Assembly (NCBI RefSeq): GCF_013393365.1
Contig: NZ_AP022321.1
Coordinates: 1,433,501 to 1,497,500, forward strand
Direction of reading: 5' to 3'
DNA: 64,000 nucleotides
Source: Veillonella nakazawae
GTDB lineage: Bacteria > Bacillota > Negativicutes > Veillonellales > Veillonellaceae
The notes beneath the pieces are model-generated. The model had not been told where the DNA came from. It ran no database searches and was given only the letters and a program-made list of their open reading frames with translations. The translations under genes and the position numbers were made by a program. Shown here piece by piece: positions 1 through 9,141 of the stretch (position 1 is the stretch's first letter; every line of letters begins with the position of its first letter).

Positions 1-788
1 TTAAGAACTTGACCTGGTTGTAAATCCATAAATTTAGTCAATACTTCAGAAGTATAAACTGTATTACCTTCGAAAGATACACCAGTAGTAATTGGATTTA
101 CTGTAACCGCAAAGTCCAATTTAACACCTTCAGGTACAGATGTGAATACAGGATTTACTTCAGAGAAGTATCCAGTGTTACCAAGGTTAGTTACGTCTTT
201 GAATACACCATCAACAGATACAGCATCGCCGATTTTTTCTGACAAAATAGGCAATAGTTGTGCTTGTTGTTCAGCTGTTACACCCGAAATAGATAAACCA
301 GTAATCAATTTACCTACATATGGGTTAATAGACTCAGCATTAGCAGCTGTAACATATTGAGCCTCTACAGTTGTAACAGCTTGAGTTTGTCCATTTTCAG
401 CAGCCTTGTCAAGGTCAGTACCACCAGTAGTTTTAGATACCATTTTTACTTGTTTGTCATCTGTTTTTAAAGCAGCATTATTAACTGTAATAGTTCCGTC
501 AGAACCTTTAACTACAGTACCATCGCTAGATACAGTTGTATCACCACGAGCCGCTAAGATAGCTGCATCAGTTTCATCTTGTGTTGTTGTAGGTGTAGCT
601 GCATCAGCATTGTAAACTGCTTGTGTAGTAGTAGCATCATTAGTTGTAGCTGCACTAGTTGTTGTTGTGTTATTTAAATCTGGAGTATAGCCAGCTTGTA
701 CCTCTGCAGCAAATACACTGCCTGTTCCCATGACAGCAGTCAACACAGATGCTGCAAGCATACTTTTATAGGCTTTTGGTTTAAACAT
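1..788 (-). CDS. bamA: BamA / Omp85 outer membrane assembly factor, N-terminal part (cut by left edge)
   Basis: Start ATG at 788 with AGGAGG just upstream; the frame stays open to base 1, so only about 262 N-terminal residues are present and the stop lies outside. Residues 1-28 are a Sec signal peptide ending in VFAAEV. Residues about 38-75 are a low-complexity Thr/Ala/Asp-rich linker. From about residue 150 the protein reads like POTRA domains (VGKLITGLSISGVTAEQQ; then ITTGVSFEGNTVYTSE, with the typical V-x-F-x-GN-x-x-Y pattern). The C-terminal beta barrel would lie to the left. BamA folds beta-barrel proteins into the outer membrane. It follows tamB on the same strand, an order consistent with Negativicutes. 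A TamA-type Omp85 cannot be excluded because the barrel is missing, but bamA is the better guess. Confidence 0.8.
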   Translation of the reverse strand, partial: MFKPKAYKSMLAASVLTAVMGTGSVFAAEVQAGYTPDLNNTTTTSAATTNDATTTQAVYNADAATPTTTQDETDAAILAARGDTTVSSDGTVVKGSDGTITVNNAALKTDDKQVKMVSKTTGGTDLDKAAENGQTQAVTTVEAQYVTAANAESINPYVGKLITGLSISGVTAEQQAQLLPILSEKIGDAVSVDGVFKDVTNLGNTGYFSEVNPVFTSVPEGVKLDFAVTVNPITTGVSFEGNTVYTSEVLTKFMDLQPGQVL

Positions 789-858
789 AAATTCCTCCTA
801 GAACTCATCCCCATAAAAAGTTTACATCTTGTTTTATAAAGACTAATAAATCTTTATT

Positions 859-867
859 ATTATAGCA
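859..867 (-). promoter_or_regulatory. Extended -10 promoter for bamA
   Basis: On the minus strand the bases read TGCTATAAT, an exact extended -10 (TGnTATAAT). It lies about 70 bases upstream of the bamA start, in the gap after tamB. No good -35 is seen, which fits an extended -10 promoter. It suggests bamA can be transcribed separately from tamB. Confidence 0.5.
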
Positions 868-920
868 TAAAATACTGGGAATGAGTACTATATTAAATAA
901 ATTTTATGAAATTAATATGA

Positions 921-957
921 CTAGAATGTGCATATCCATGGGATTTACACACTCTAG
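921..957 (-). other. Hairpin between tamB and bamA
   Basis: Arms 921-930 and 948-957 pair over 9 of 10 bases with a 17-base loop. No T-run follows on the minus strand, so this is not a convincing terminator. It could be a processing or attenuation site between tamB and the bamA promoter. Nothing else is seen in the 789-965 gap. Confidence 0.3.
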
Positions 958-965
958 CCATAAAC

Positions 966-3900
966 TTAGAAGCTTCGTGTCCAACGACCACCGATATAAT
1001 TGTTTCCTTGCGATGTGCGCCATGCAGTAAACTTGAGGTTTCGTTTAACAGAATACTCTATACCATATTTTTTTTGCTTGTTATTTATACCTTGAGAATA
1101 GGTCAACATAACTTTCGGTAATACATACTTACCAATTTCAATATTATAGTTACCCGCGGTTTCCTTATTCGTCGGCTCATCAGGATCAATGGAACCTGTA
1201 GTAATATTAATACGATCCAAGCCTAATGTATTTTGCAATGCATCTTGAACATAGCCAAAGGCAAACATTTGTAACCCTGCTGTAGCAACAGCATTTACAT
1301 CATCATTTGTCAATGTACTGCTATTTGAATCTGCCCCACGGCCAAAGGTCAACATAGAAATAATTTGCTTTCTAGATAGACTAGGATTAGACGACAAGGT
1401 TAAATCCATATGGTCTACAGTACCTTTTACACCAAGCATAATATTATAGTTACTTACATTAGTTTCTGCCTCTAATTGTAAGTTTGGCAAATAGGAGCCA
1501 CCCACGAAGTGTGCATTCCCCTTCGTAATATTAAATACATGACTTAAGTATTTAAAGGTACCAGATTTAACATCAAACTGGCCACTAGCTGTTGGATTTT
1601 GTAACGTTCCACCAAAGTGAACATCACCACCAATGAACATATTATACAAAGTACGATCATATAGGCGTACACCCTTGCCAGCATGGACGGTAACGTCTAC
1701 CCCCATATTGGTACTACTTTCACTAGATTGTAAGGAAAGCGGAATCTTGAATTGGATATTTTCCAAGTCCAAATTACCTATCAATGTAGGTAACCCATCA
1801 CGTTCAGCAATATAAAGTTCCCCATTCAATGGGCCCCTAATATATTCACTACGAATATCGAGCCCATCAAGTTGAACAGCAGCCTTATAATTTGTAAGCT
1901 CATGACCAGACCAATTTACTTTAGCAGTTAAACCGGCTGAACCTTTCCCCATATTAATACGGGATTGGAAATCACCTTGCTGTCCTGAGAAGATTAAGTC
2001 TCCATCAATCCCTGTAATTTCACTATCTACATTAGCCAGCTTCATAGTGCCATTACGTACAGAAACCGTACCATATGCTTCTGGTTGATCTATAGTACCA
2101 GTAAGTCTGATTACCCCTTTTAACGGACCGGTTGCATCCTTAACACTAGTAGTAACAAGAGGAATAACAGCCATATCAGCTTCGTTAAAATCGATAGTTA
2201 CGTCCATAGATTTAGCATTACTAGCTTCTATGTAACCAGAGGTATAAAGTGCAGCCAATGGAATCTTGCCATAAATGCTAAGCTTATAGCCCCCTTTTGC
2301 ACCTTGAATACGCTGAATCTGAATAACATGATCTTGCATAGTAGCCAACACAAATCCTTCATCAATGCCAATTCCATTGAAAGAGCCAGATTCTACCGCA
2401 CCAGAGAGTTCAACCTTAGGGTTTTTAGTTTTTCCCGTAACATTCACAACACCAGTTACCCAACCTGTAGCTTGAATATCCTTACCCACAAGTGGTAAGA
2501 ATGGTACTATGTCAACATCTTTTAAAGCGACTTGTAAGTCAGCTTCGCCATCTAGATCCAATGTACCGCCCATGGCAATAAGCCCTTCATCAACAGGTAG
2601 TTTTAAGGTAGTAATTTTAAACTTTCGATTAGCTAAGCTAGCATCAATCGTTGCATCACCAACAACCTTGTCATCAATACTAACTTCATTAATTTTACCG
2701 TCAACAGTAACACTTGGATTATCCTTTGTGCCACCAATTTCAACAGAACCGTTTAATTTACCATCAAGATGCTCATTTTTACGATCTAACAGTGCTAATA
2801 GATTCTTGACACTACCATTAGTAACATCTAAAACACCAAATAGCTGTTTACTATCGTCGAGCTTCATGCCGCCTTTAGCAACATAACGACCACCATTTGA
2901 TTCAGCAAAAGAAAAGTCTTGTACATTTACAACGGATTTATCTGCATAGACATGACCATGTAGATCTGTCAACAATTGGCCATTGATGGATAAAGCATCA
3001 GATAAAACATATCCATTAAACTGAGGATTATCCATAGACCCTGTTATAATACCACGGCCATCTAATAAACCATCTACCTTATAGTCAGTATTGATGAGCA
3101 GTCTGCCCATATCAATTTTTTTACCTTCGAAATCAATATTAATAGCATCTTTTGATACTGTGCCGCCACCAGTAATAGTTGCACCATAACCTTCGATATC
3201 AAAGCGATATAATTCTAATGTTTCATTTTTATAGTTGTATTTGGCAAAAGCATTAGTAATAAGCTTACCATAGGCAGACCCATCCCATAAATGAGCTCGC
3301 CCTTCTACAATTGGACTAGCCGCAGTCCCTGTTATATGGTTGTCAGTTTCAAACCATCCTGTAATAGGAATATCTGTTACAGGGCGAATTAAATTTTCAA
3401 TACGTACAGCACGAGCTTTAGCATTTAAATCTAGCGCATCAGTATTGATATTATACCAACCTGTAATATCATAACCACCACTACCATCACCAATATGACC
3501 ATTGGTAATTGTTAGAACATGATTGTCTAAAGTAATATCGCTATGAATATCATTAAAATGGGCACCCTTATAAAGAACCTCTTGTCCCCATACAGTACCA
3601 GTTACATTAGGGTTATCTAAAGCCCCTTTTACATTAATAGACGTGCTGACTGTGCCAGCTACATCTTCACCTATGATTGGACTAAGTGATGTCAACGGCA
3701 TGGCATTACCAGAAACTGTGGCATCCACTTGACCATTTTGAATAGAACCATATCCACTAAAGGAGCCAGTACCCATCTTACCAACCATAGTTATGTTGGT
3801 AAGATTATCACTATGGGTCAAATCCGCTTTTACAGAATCAATAACTACACCGCGTACACCAATCTGATGACCTTGTACAGCCCCTACAAAATCAGTAACT

Positions 3901-5252
3901 TGATTATTCTTACCCAAAACGTGGATTTCTCCATCAATGGTTCCCGTAATAGGCATAGTCATATCTTGTGTGAAAGTATCCAACGATAAGGCATGAACAT
4001 TAGCAACGGCGTCAAAATCACCTGTATCTACGACGTATTGACCTTTAACTTTAGCATTACCAGCACCAATAGACAATTGGGCATCATCGATACGAACCAA
4101 TCCATTATCGTATACTACATTTCCTTGCACTCGGTCCACATGGTACCCTTTATAAGAAATACCATTACTACCTATTGTCGCATCTACGCGAGGCGCTACA
4201 GTAGTACCACCAATATGTGCACGACCACCAACAATACCAGTAACCCCCAAATCGGTAATGGCTTCAAGATTCACCTTATCCGCTACAACATTAAGATTGA
4301 GATATTCTTCATCCTTCCCTAATGTAATGAGACCATTAAGCTTTGCTGCTTGATCATTAATACGCCAAGAACTATGGCTAATGACAATTTGGTCGTGATT
4401 TAACATAATACGACCTTCCCCATCAGTAATAGTATAGGTCGTATTTCCGCGTTTATAAGTACCGCTTAATCCTTTGAACCCTACATTGCCACTCATAACA
4501 TATTGGCCATCTTCACTTTTAATATTGAGATGTAAATCTTGTAACTTCCCCTCCGATACAACTAAATCCTTACGTAACGGAACAAAGCTCATAATGCCAG
4601 TCGTATCAATTTCATTGGCTTGTACAAACACATCAAAATTAGACACATCATCCATGTCTATATTGCCATTTACAAGAACAGAGGAACCATCTATATCAGC
4701 CGTAAAAGCCCCTTTAGACATACCACTCATATTAAGTGCAACAGTACCATCAAGCTTTTCAACATTTCGTTTTATTCCATCTTTAGTACGTAACGCTACA
4801 TGACCATTATTTATGGTAATATCACCATCAAAACTGCCAGACTTATTTGGATTAGATGGTTTTACCAACTTTTCTACACTCCAAGATCCATCGACCAATT
4901 GCCATATATGGAGATCAGGAGACTCCACGGTAACACTAGATATAGCCGTTGCCCCTGATGTATTACCACCAATTATGCTTGGCAATGCAGATAGTTTAAC
5001 CCCCACTGCTACATCTTGTGCAGTACCTACTAAGTGTCCATCTCGATCTTTAATCACCACATCGGATAGAACTACATCGCCATTCCAATTGATACGAAGA
5101 GAATCATAGTCCACAGATCCGTTTATGGCATTATTTACTTGTTCTTTAACCATAGGAGCCACATAGGTCCGAGCTATAGGATTGATGCTAGCACCAACAC
5201 CACATAATCCTAAAATTGCAGCCCCTATGAGACACCACTTTTTACGGGTCAT
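966..5252 (-). CDS. tamB: TamB / AsmA-like translocation and assembly module protein
   Basis: 1428 residues, the size of the TamB family. A single N-terminal membrane anchor (about residues 7-24) is followed by more than a thousand residues of repetitive beta-strand sequence rich in G, D, V and N, as expected for the long hydrophobic groove that bridges the periplasm. The last about 300 residues match the conserved TamB (DUF490) C-terminal domain, including LGVKGTVDHMDLTLSSNPSL and SRKQIISMLTFGR, and the chain ends in Phe. TamB-type proteins are thought to carry phospholipid and help outer membrane protein insertion. No tamA is beside it; bamA is directly downstream, so BamA may be the partner (inference). 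Upstream is tolC, separated by a terminator and a 330-base gap, so tamB likely has its own promoter. Confidence 0.88.
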   Translation of the reverse strand: MTRKKWCLIGAAILGLCGVGASINPIARTYVAPMVKEQVNNAINGSVDYDSLRINWNGDVVLSDVVIKDRDGHLVGTAQDVAVGVKLSALPSIIGGNTSGATAISSVTVESPDLHIWQLVDGSWSVEKLVKPSNPNKSGSFDGDITINNGHVALRTKDGIKRNVEKLDGTVALNMSGMSKGAFTADIDGSSVLVNGNIDMDDVSNFDVFVQANEIDTTGIMSFVPLRKDLVVSEGKLQDLHLNIKSEDGQYVMSGNVGFKGLSGTYKRGNTTYTITDGEGRIMLNHDQIVISHSSWRINDQAAKLNGLITLGKDEEYLNLNVVADKVNLEAITDLGVTGIVGGRAHIGGTTVAPRVDATIGSNGISYKGYHVDRVQGNVVYDNGLVRIDDAQLSIGAGNAKVKGQYVVDTGDFDAVANVHALSLDTFTQDMTMPITGTIDGEIHVLGKNNQVTDFVGAVQGHQIGVRGVVIDSVKADLTHSDNLTNITMVGKMGTGSFSGYGSIQNGQVDATVSGNAMPLTSLSPIIGEDVAGTVSTSINVKGALDNPNVTGTVWGQEVLYKGAHFNDIHSDITLDNHVLTITNGHIGDGSGGYDITGWYNINTDALDLNAKARAVRIENLIRPVTDIPITGWFETDNHITGTAASPIVEGRAHLWDGSAYGKLITNAFAKYNYKNETLELYRFDIEGYGATITGGGTVSKDAINIDFEGKKIDMGRLLINTDYKVDGLLDGRGIITGSMDNPQFNGYVLSDALSINGQLLTDLHGHVYADKSVVNVQDFSFAESNGGRYVAKGGMKLDDSKQLFGVLDVTNGSVKNLLALLDRKNEHLDGKLNGSVEIGGTKDNPSVTVDGKINEVSIDDKVVGDATIDASLANRKFKITTLKLPVDEGLIAMGGTLDLDGEADLQVALKDVDIVPFLPLVGKDIQATGWVTGVVNVTGKTKNPKVELSGAVESGSFNGIGIDEGFVLATMQDHVIQIQRIQGAKGGYKLSIYGKIPLAALYTSGYIEASNAKSMDVTIDFNEADMAVIPLVTTSVKDATGPLKGVIRLTGTIDQPEAYGTVSVRNGTMKLANVDSEITGIDGDLIFSGQQGDFQSRINMGKGSAGLTAKVNWSGHELTNYKAAVQLDGLDIRSEYIRGPLNGELYIAERDGLPTLIGNLDLENIQFKIPLSLQSSESSTNMGVDVTVHAGKGVRLYDRTLYNMFIGGDVHFGGTLQNPTASGQFDVKSGTFKYLSHVFNITKGNAHFVGGSYLPNLQLEAETNVSNYNIMLGVKGTVDHMDLTLSSNPSLSRKQIISMLTFGRGADSNSSTLTNDDVNAVATAGLQMFAFGYVQDALQNTLGLDRINITTGSIDPDEPTNKETAGNYNIEIGKYVLPKVMLTYSQGINNKQKKYGIEYSVKRNLKFTAWRTSQGNNYIGGRWTRSF

Positions 5253-5540
5253 AATGATCTCCCATACACATTATGAATAATATAAATATATATACTATAT
5301 ATTACCACAGACAAAGTAATAACTATAGTGTTTTAGGGGTAAATTTTATAAAACTAATATAATTTCACACTAATCAATTTCTGCTATAAGTACACTGCTA
5401 ATACAATTGCTCTAATATAAGTACATTGAGTTATACGACTACACATATATGGGAAATTAATTGCTTTTTTACGATAACACACTTAATCTAAACCAATATG
5501 AAATATACATATAAAATACGAAAGAAAATACTGAAGTAGC
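5253..5540. other. AT-rich intergenic region upstream of tamB
   Basis: About 290 bases with no coding potential I can support. It must hold the tamB promoter. TTGTCT followed by TA-rich sequence near 5300-5330 on the minus strand is a candidate, but the TATATA runs there make the exact -10 ambiguous. Confidence 0.3.
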
Positions 5541-5567
5541 AAAAAAGACGACCGAAGTCGTCTTTTT
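5541..5567 (-). terminator. Rho-independent terminator after tolC
   Basis: Perfect stem (GACGAC with its A/T extensions, 5541-5552 against 5557-5567) with a CGAA loop. A-run and T-run flank both sides, so it could work in either direction; on the minus strand it follows the tolC stop by about 15 bases. Confidence 0.85.
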
Positions 5568-5582
5568 AGGTTACATATTATA

Positions 5583-7061
5583 TTATTGATTGCTACCAAG
5601 TTTAGCTAACTGTTCAGCTGCACCACTGTTTGCAATAATTTCTGCACCTTGTCCAACTGGAGTATTCAAAGGAACACCTGTCAATTGTTCAAGAGCAGCA
5701 ATACTAATATTGTAATTATAAAGTGCTTGTACATAATTATTACGAGCATCTGTTAATTTAGTTTCAGCATCCAGTACATCAAGGTTTGTACCAACACCTG
5801 CACGATAACGAAGTGTAGCAATGCGGAAGCTTTCTTGACCTTGAGCGACTGCAGTTTGAGTGCTTTGGATTGTTTGCTCTGCAGAACGCAAGTTCAAGTA
5901 TGCTTTTTGTACTGCTAGCAACACATTATCTACAGCGGCTAAGTTGGCTTCTTTAGCTTTTTCTAAAGTATCAGTAGCCACTTTTACTTTATTTTGTGTT
6001 GTACCGCCATCCCATAGACTCCAAGAAGCCTTTGCTCCAATATGCCAAGATTTGTTATTTGTACCAAAGTAACCATCTGGATCAGCATAACCACGACCGG
6101 CTTCTACACCAACTGTAGGTAAGTAGCCAGACTTAGCCTTTTTCAAAGTCTCTTCAGCCTCTTTTACGGCCATAGCAGATTTTACAAGCGCTGAGCGATG
6201 AAGCAATGCATATACTTTAGCTTGTTCTAATGTAACATTGTAAGGTTTATATTGTAAGTCATGTTCTGCCGTATTAATAGCTGTTTGTGCAGGATATGCA
6301 ATGACTTGATTTAAACTTGCTTCTGCTAAATTTGCAGCGTTTTGTGCTTTTACAAGATTCGTTTCAGAGTCTGCGAGATTTGTTTTAGCAGCCAATACAT
6401 CAGAACTAGCGACCAAGCCAACATTATATTGAGCTTGCACATTTGTTACATGACCTTGGTAATCTTTCACAGATTGCTGAGCCACATCAACAAGATTACG
6501 GTTCATAATTAACGTATAGTAGCCACTGATAGCATCGTATTTAGCTTGTTGCAATGATTCTTCATAACTTGCACCAGCCCCTTCTCGTGCATAACGAGAT
6601 ACATCAATAGACGCATCTAATTCAGGACTAAATACAGGTGCGCTAATCGTAAAACTATGACTACCAGTCTTGCTTGTTACGTTTCGTCCAGTCATAGCGC
6701 TCACACCATTACTTCTGGCCCCTTGCCACGAATAAGAAATACTAGGATTTTTACCAGCTGCGGTAGCACTTACAGTATCTTTTGCAGCTTGATAGTCCCA
6801 TTTAGTTTGTTTTGCAGTACGGTTATTGGCCAATGCCAAATCTATAGTACGAGACTCATCGAGGTCCAATTTGTTCTCATATGTTTTGCTATCTTGAACA
6901 GATTTTTCAGCTAATTGCTTTTGTGTTAATTGAATAGCTTCTTTTTGATATTTGCTTAATTGGTCTCCATTATTAACGGAAGTTGTAACTACATCAGCAG
7001 CCATTGCACCTGTAGTAACCAAGGAGAGCATTACACCCAAGGATAAAACCTTTTTATTCAT
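5583..7061 (-). CDS. tolC: TolC-family outer membrane efflux protein
   Basis: 492 residues from ATG 7061, chosen because GGAGG lies 9 bases upstream and the protein then begins with a clean Sec signal peptide (MNKKVLSLG... to AMAA, about residue 22). An upstream in-frame start at 7082 would spoil the signal peptide. Two repeated alpha-helical TolC/OEP domains are visible: NNRTAKQTKWDYQAAK early, the YNVGLVASSDVLAAKTNLAD motif near the middle, and its repeat YRAGVGTNLDVLDAETKLTD near the C terminus. The YxxGxxxxxDVLxAxT repeat is diagnostic of the family. The trimer forms the outer membrane exit duct for efflux pumps or type I secretion. No pump gene is adjacent; it lies 42 bases after mlaD, so it may share the mla transcript. 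Confidence 0.9.
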   Translation of the reverse strand: MNKKVLSLGVMLSLVTTGAMAADVVTTSVNNGDQLSKYQKEAIQLTQKQLAEKSVQDSKTYENKLDLDESRTIDLALANNRTAKQTKWDYQAAKDTVSATAAGKNPSISYSWQGARSNGVSAMTGRNVTSKTGSHSFTISAPVFSPELDASIDVSRYAREGAGASYEESLQQAKYDAISGYYTLIMNRNLVDVAQQSVKDYQGHVTNVQAQYNVGLVASSDVLAAKTNLADSETNLVKAQNAANLAEASLNQVIAYPAQTAINTAEHDLQYKPYNVTLEQAKVYALLHRSALVKSAMAVKEAEETLKKAKSGYLPTVGVEAGRGYADPDGYFGTNNKSWHIGAKASWSLWDGGTTQNKVKVATDTLEKAKEANLAAVDNVLLAVQKAYLNLRSAEQTIQSTQTAVAQGQESFRIATLRYRAGVGTNLDVLDAETKLTDARNNYVQALYNYNISIAALEQLTGVPLNTPVGQGAEIIANSGAAEQLAKLGSNQ

Positions 7062-7103
7062 AACATGTACCTCCATACTCACCTAAAGTGAATGTATTAG
7101 TCT

Positions 7104-8363
7104 TTAAAATACTTGTTTGATACCAAAGTAGGTACCGCCATTCGTGGAACCGAACGGTCTGGTCATTTGAATAACCCCATAAGTATCTTTATGTAAACGT
7201 ATATCACTACGAATACGATATTTACGATGATTAAGATCATACATAGCAGCAGACAAGGATACAGGACCACGTAAATTATAATCTACGCCCACGCCCAATT
7301 CACTTTCAAAAATACCACCACGTACTAACCATTTCGGACTAACAAATTTTCCTGCATTTAAATCGAATTTTGTATCATCCCCAATATTGGATAGGCCAAT
7401 TTCTGCCATACCTTTATCGTTAAATGCACGAAGTCGACCATTGATGCGGAATTCATTATCTGTTGTGTTATACAACAGATCTACAGCTGGTTCAACCTTA
7501 GGGGAAGACTTTTTTTCAGTTGTGCCAACCTCTACAATATTTCCATTTGTATCAGTTTGATACGCCTTACCACCCATCAATTTATTGATACGAGCAGAAA
7601 TTTGTGCCGTATTATGTAATGTTTCCTTAATATTTTCTTGTGCTTTAGGATCTGTTACCGTAGACTCCATGGAACGAGCCATATTATCTACACGATCCGT
7701 AGTTTGTTTTAAGTTAGTCAAAATCGCACGCATATCATTACCTGCATTACCATCTGCATTAAATTGCTGTGCCGCTTGATTTAGCTGTGCAGTTACATCA
7801 GCCATATTTTGTGTAATCGCTACTGCATTATCAGCCATTGTCGCTGTAGATTGCAAGGAATGCTTAAGTGCATTTTGCGTTGCAGGATCACCAATAATAT
7901 TATTGATAGACTGCAACATTTTTTCGGTGCCATCCATTAATTTCTGAGCGCTTTGCATAGCTTTTTCCATAGCATCTGCACCTTCGCCCTTAACGGAATC
8001 ACCATCTTGTAAATATACTGTAGAATGACCAGGTGAAATTTGGATAAATTTATCGCCTAAGAAACCATCTGACCCTAAAGTAAATATAGAATCACTTGGG
8101 ATTTGTGTTTTTTCATCAACCTTCATTTTTACTACCACACCATGCGGTGTAATCTCAATATCAGAGACATTACCGATAGCTACACCAGAGTATTTAACTT
8201 GATTGCCATTTTTTAGACCATTAACTTGAGCAAAATCACCAGTAATTGTCATTTGCGGCTTAGCCCATATATCAATGCGGCCTACAAACAGTATGCCCGC
8301 AATAAATAATGCTATGCCTATTATCGTGAAAGCCCCTACCTTGGCCTCCGTCGTCCACTTCAT
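7104..8363 (-). CDS. mlaD: MlaD-type MCE protein with C-terminal barrel-like domain
   Basis: 419 residues, more than twice E. coli MlaD (about 183). Layout: N-terminal membrane anchor (about 10-28), one MCE domain (about 35-115, with FAQVNGLKNGNQVKYSGVAIG), a helical region rich in Q, N, A and T (about 130-275), then about 130 residues of alternating beta-strand sequence ending in Phe (FGIKQVF), like an outer membrane beta barrel. This matches what has been reported for Veillonella parvula MlaD as a single protein spanning from inner to outer membrane. Start ATG 8363 overlaps the mlaF stop (TAATG), indicating translational coupling. It would bind lipid and form the trans-envelope path, with MlaE and MlaF as the inner membrane engine. 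Confidence 0.9.
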   Translation of the reverse strand: MKWTTEAKVGAFTIIGIALFIAGILFVGRIDIWAKPQMTITGDFAQVNGLKNGNQVKYSGVAIGNVSDIEITPHGVVVKMKVDEKTQIPSDSIFTLGSDGFLGDKFIQISPGHSTVYLQDGDSVKGEGADAMEKAMQSAQKLMDGTEKMLQSINNIIGDPATQNALKHSLQSTATMADNAVAITQNMADVTAQLNQAAQQFNADGNAGNDMRAILTNLKQTTDRVDNMARSMESTVTDPKAQENIKETLHNTAQISARINKLMGGKAYQTDTNGNIVEVGTTEKKSSPKVEPAVDLLYNTTDNEFRINGRLRAFNDKGMAEIGLSNIGDDTKFDLNAGKFVSPKWLVRGGIFESELGVGVDYNLRGPVSLSAAMYDLNHRKYRIRSDIRLHKDTYGVIQMTRPFGSTNGGTYFGIKQVF

Positions 8364-9121
8364 TATACCTCTCCCATCACAGATACGTTAATTGGTTCTG
8401 CTTCACCATGAATAAACTGTTGTACCTTTTTATTTGTAGAATTCTTAAAGTCTATTGTATCAGAAATTTCCACAAATTTCCCCTTATCAAGTAAAGCTAT
8501 GCGGTCTGCTACATAAAATGCAGATTGCATATCATGCGTTACAACGATAGAAGTACAACCGAGCCGTTGCTGCATTCCCTTAATCAACATACTAATCGTA
8601 CCTGATGTAATAGGATCTAACCCGGATGAAGGTTCATCATAGAGAATTAAACTCGGATCTAACGCTATGGCACGAGCTAAGCTAACACGCTTCTTCATGC
8701 CTCCAGATAATTCGTTAGGCATATAGGATTCATACCCTTTTAAACCGACCCAATCGAGACGTTCTGCTACAATGCGTTTTATTTCATCATCTCCTAAGTC
8801 CGTATGCTGACGTAAGCCAAAGGCTACATTTTCACCTACCGACATAGAGTCAAATAATGCAGAGTATTGGAATACCATCCCCATTTTTCTTCGTACTGTA
8901 TTAAATTCATCTTCAGATAATGTTGTAATATCTGTGCCATCTACTATAATCTGTCCCGATGTAGGACGCTGCAAGCCAATCAATAAGCGAAGTAGTGTAC
9001 TTTTACCACTACCACTACCACCTAATATGACTAACGTCTCCCCATCATCGATGGTGAGATTAATAGAGTCTAAAATCACACGCGACTCATAGGCAACTAC
9101 AACATTGCGTAGTTCTATCAT
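8363..9121 (-). CDS. mlaF: MlaF phospholipid ABC transporter ATPase
   Basis: 252 residues, normal for MlaF. Walker A GGSGSGKST (about 34-42), Q-loop MVFQYSALFDSMSV, signature LSGGMKKRVSLARA and Walker B LILYDEPSSGLDP are all intact. LSGGMKKR and the SALFDS sequence after the Q-loop are typical of the Mla subfamily. The enzyme hydrolyses ATP on the cytoplasmic face to drive MlaE. It sits between mlaE (20 bases upstream) and mlaD (one-base overlap). Confidence 0.93.
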   Translation of the reverse strand: MIELRNVVVAYESRVILDSINLTIDDGETLVILGGSGSGKSTLLRLLIGLQRPTSGQIIVDGTDITTLSEDEFNTVRRKMGMVFQYSALFDSMSVGENVAFGLRQHTDLGDDEIKRIVAERLDWVGLKGYESYMPNELSGGMKKRVSLARAIALDPSLILYDEPSSGLDPITSGTISMLIKGMQQRLGCTSIVVTHDMQSAFYVADRIALLDKGKFVEISDTIDFKNSTNKKVQQFIHGEAEPINVSVMGEV

Positions 9122-9141
9122 AAATCCCTCTAATGCATCTA

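Noticed and set aside
142..615. Plus-strand ORFs opposite bamA, tamB and other long minus-strand genes
   Set aside because: They lie wholly inside confident genes on the other strand, have no ribosome binding sites and give low-complexity or unnatural proteins.
5280..5305. TATATA run as a repeat element
   Set aside because: Simple AT-rich promoter-like sequence with no repeat unit of interest.
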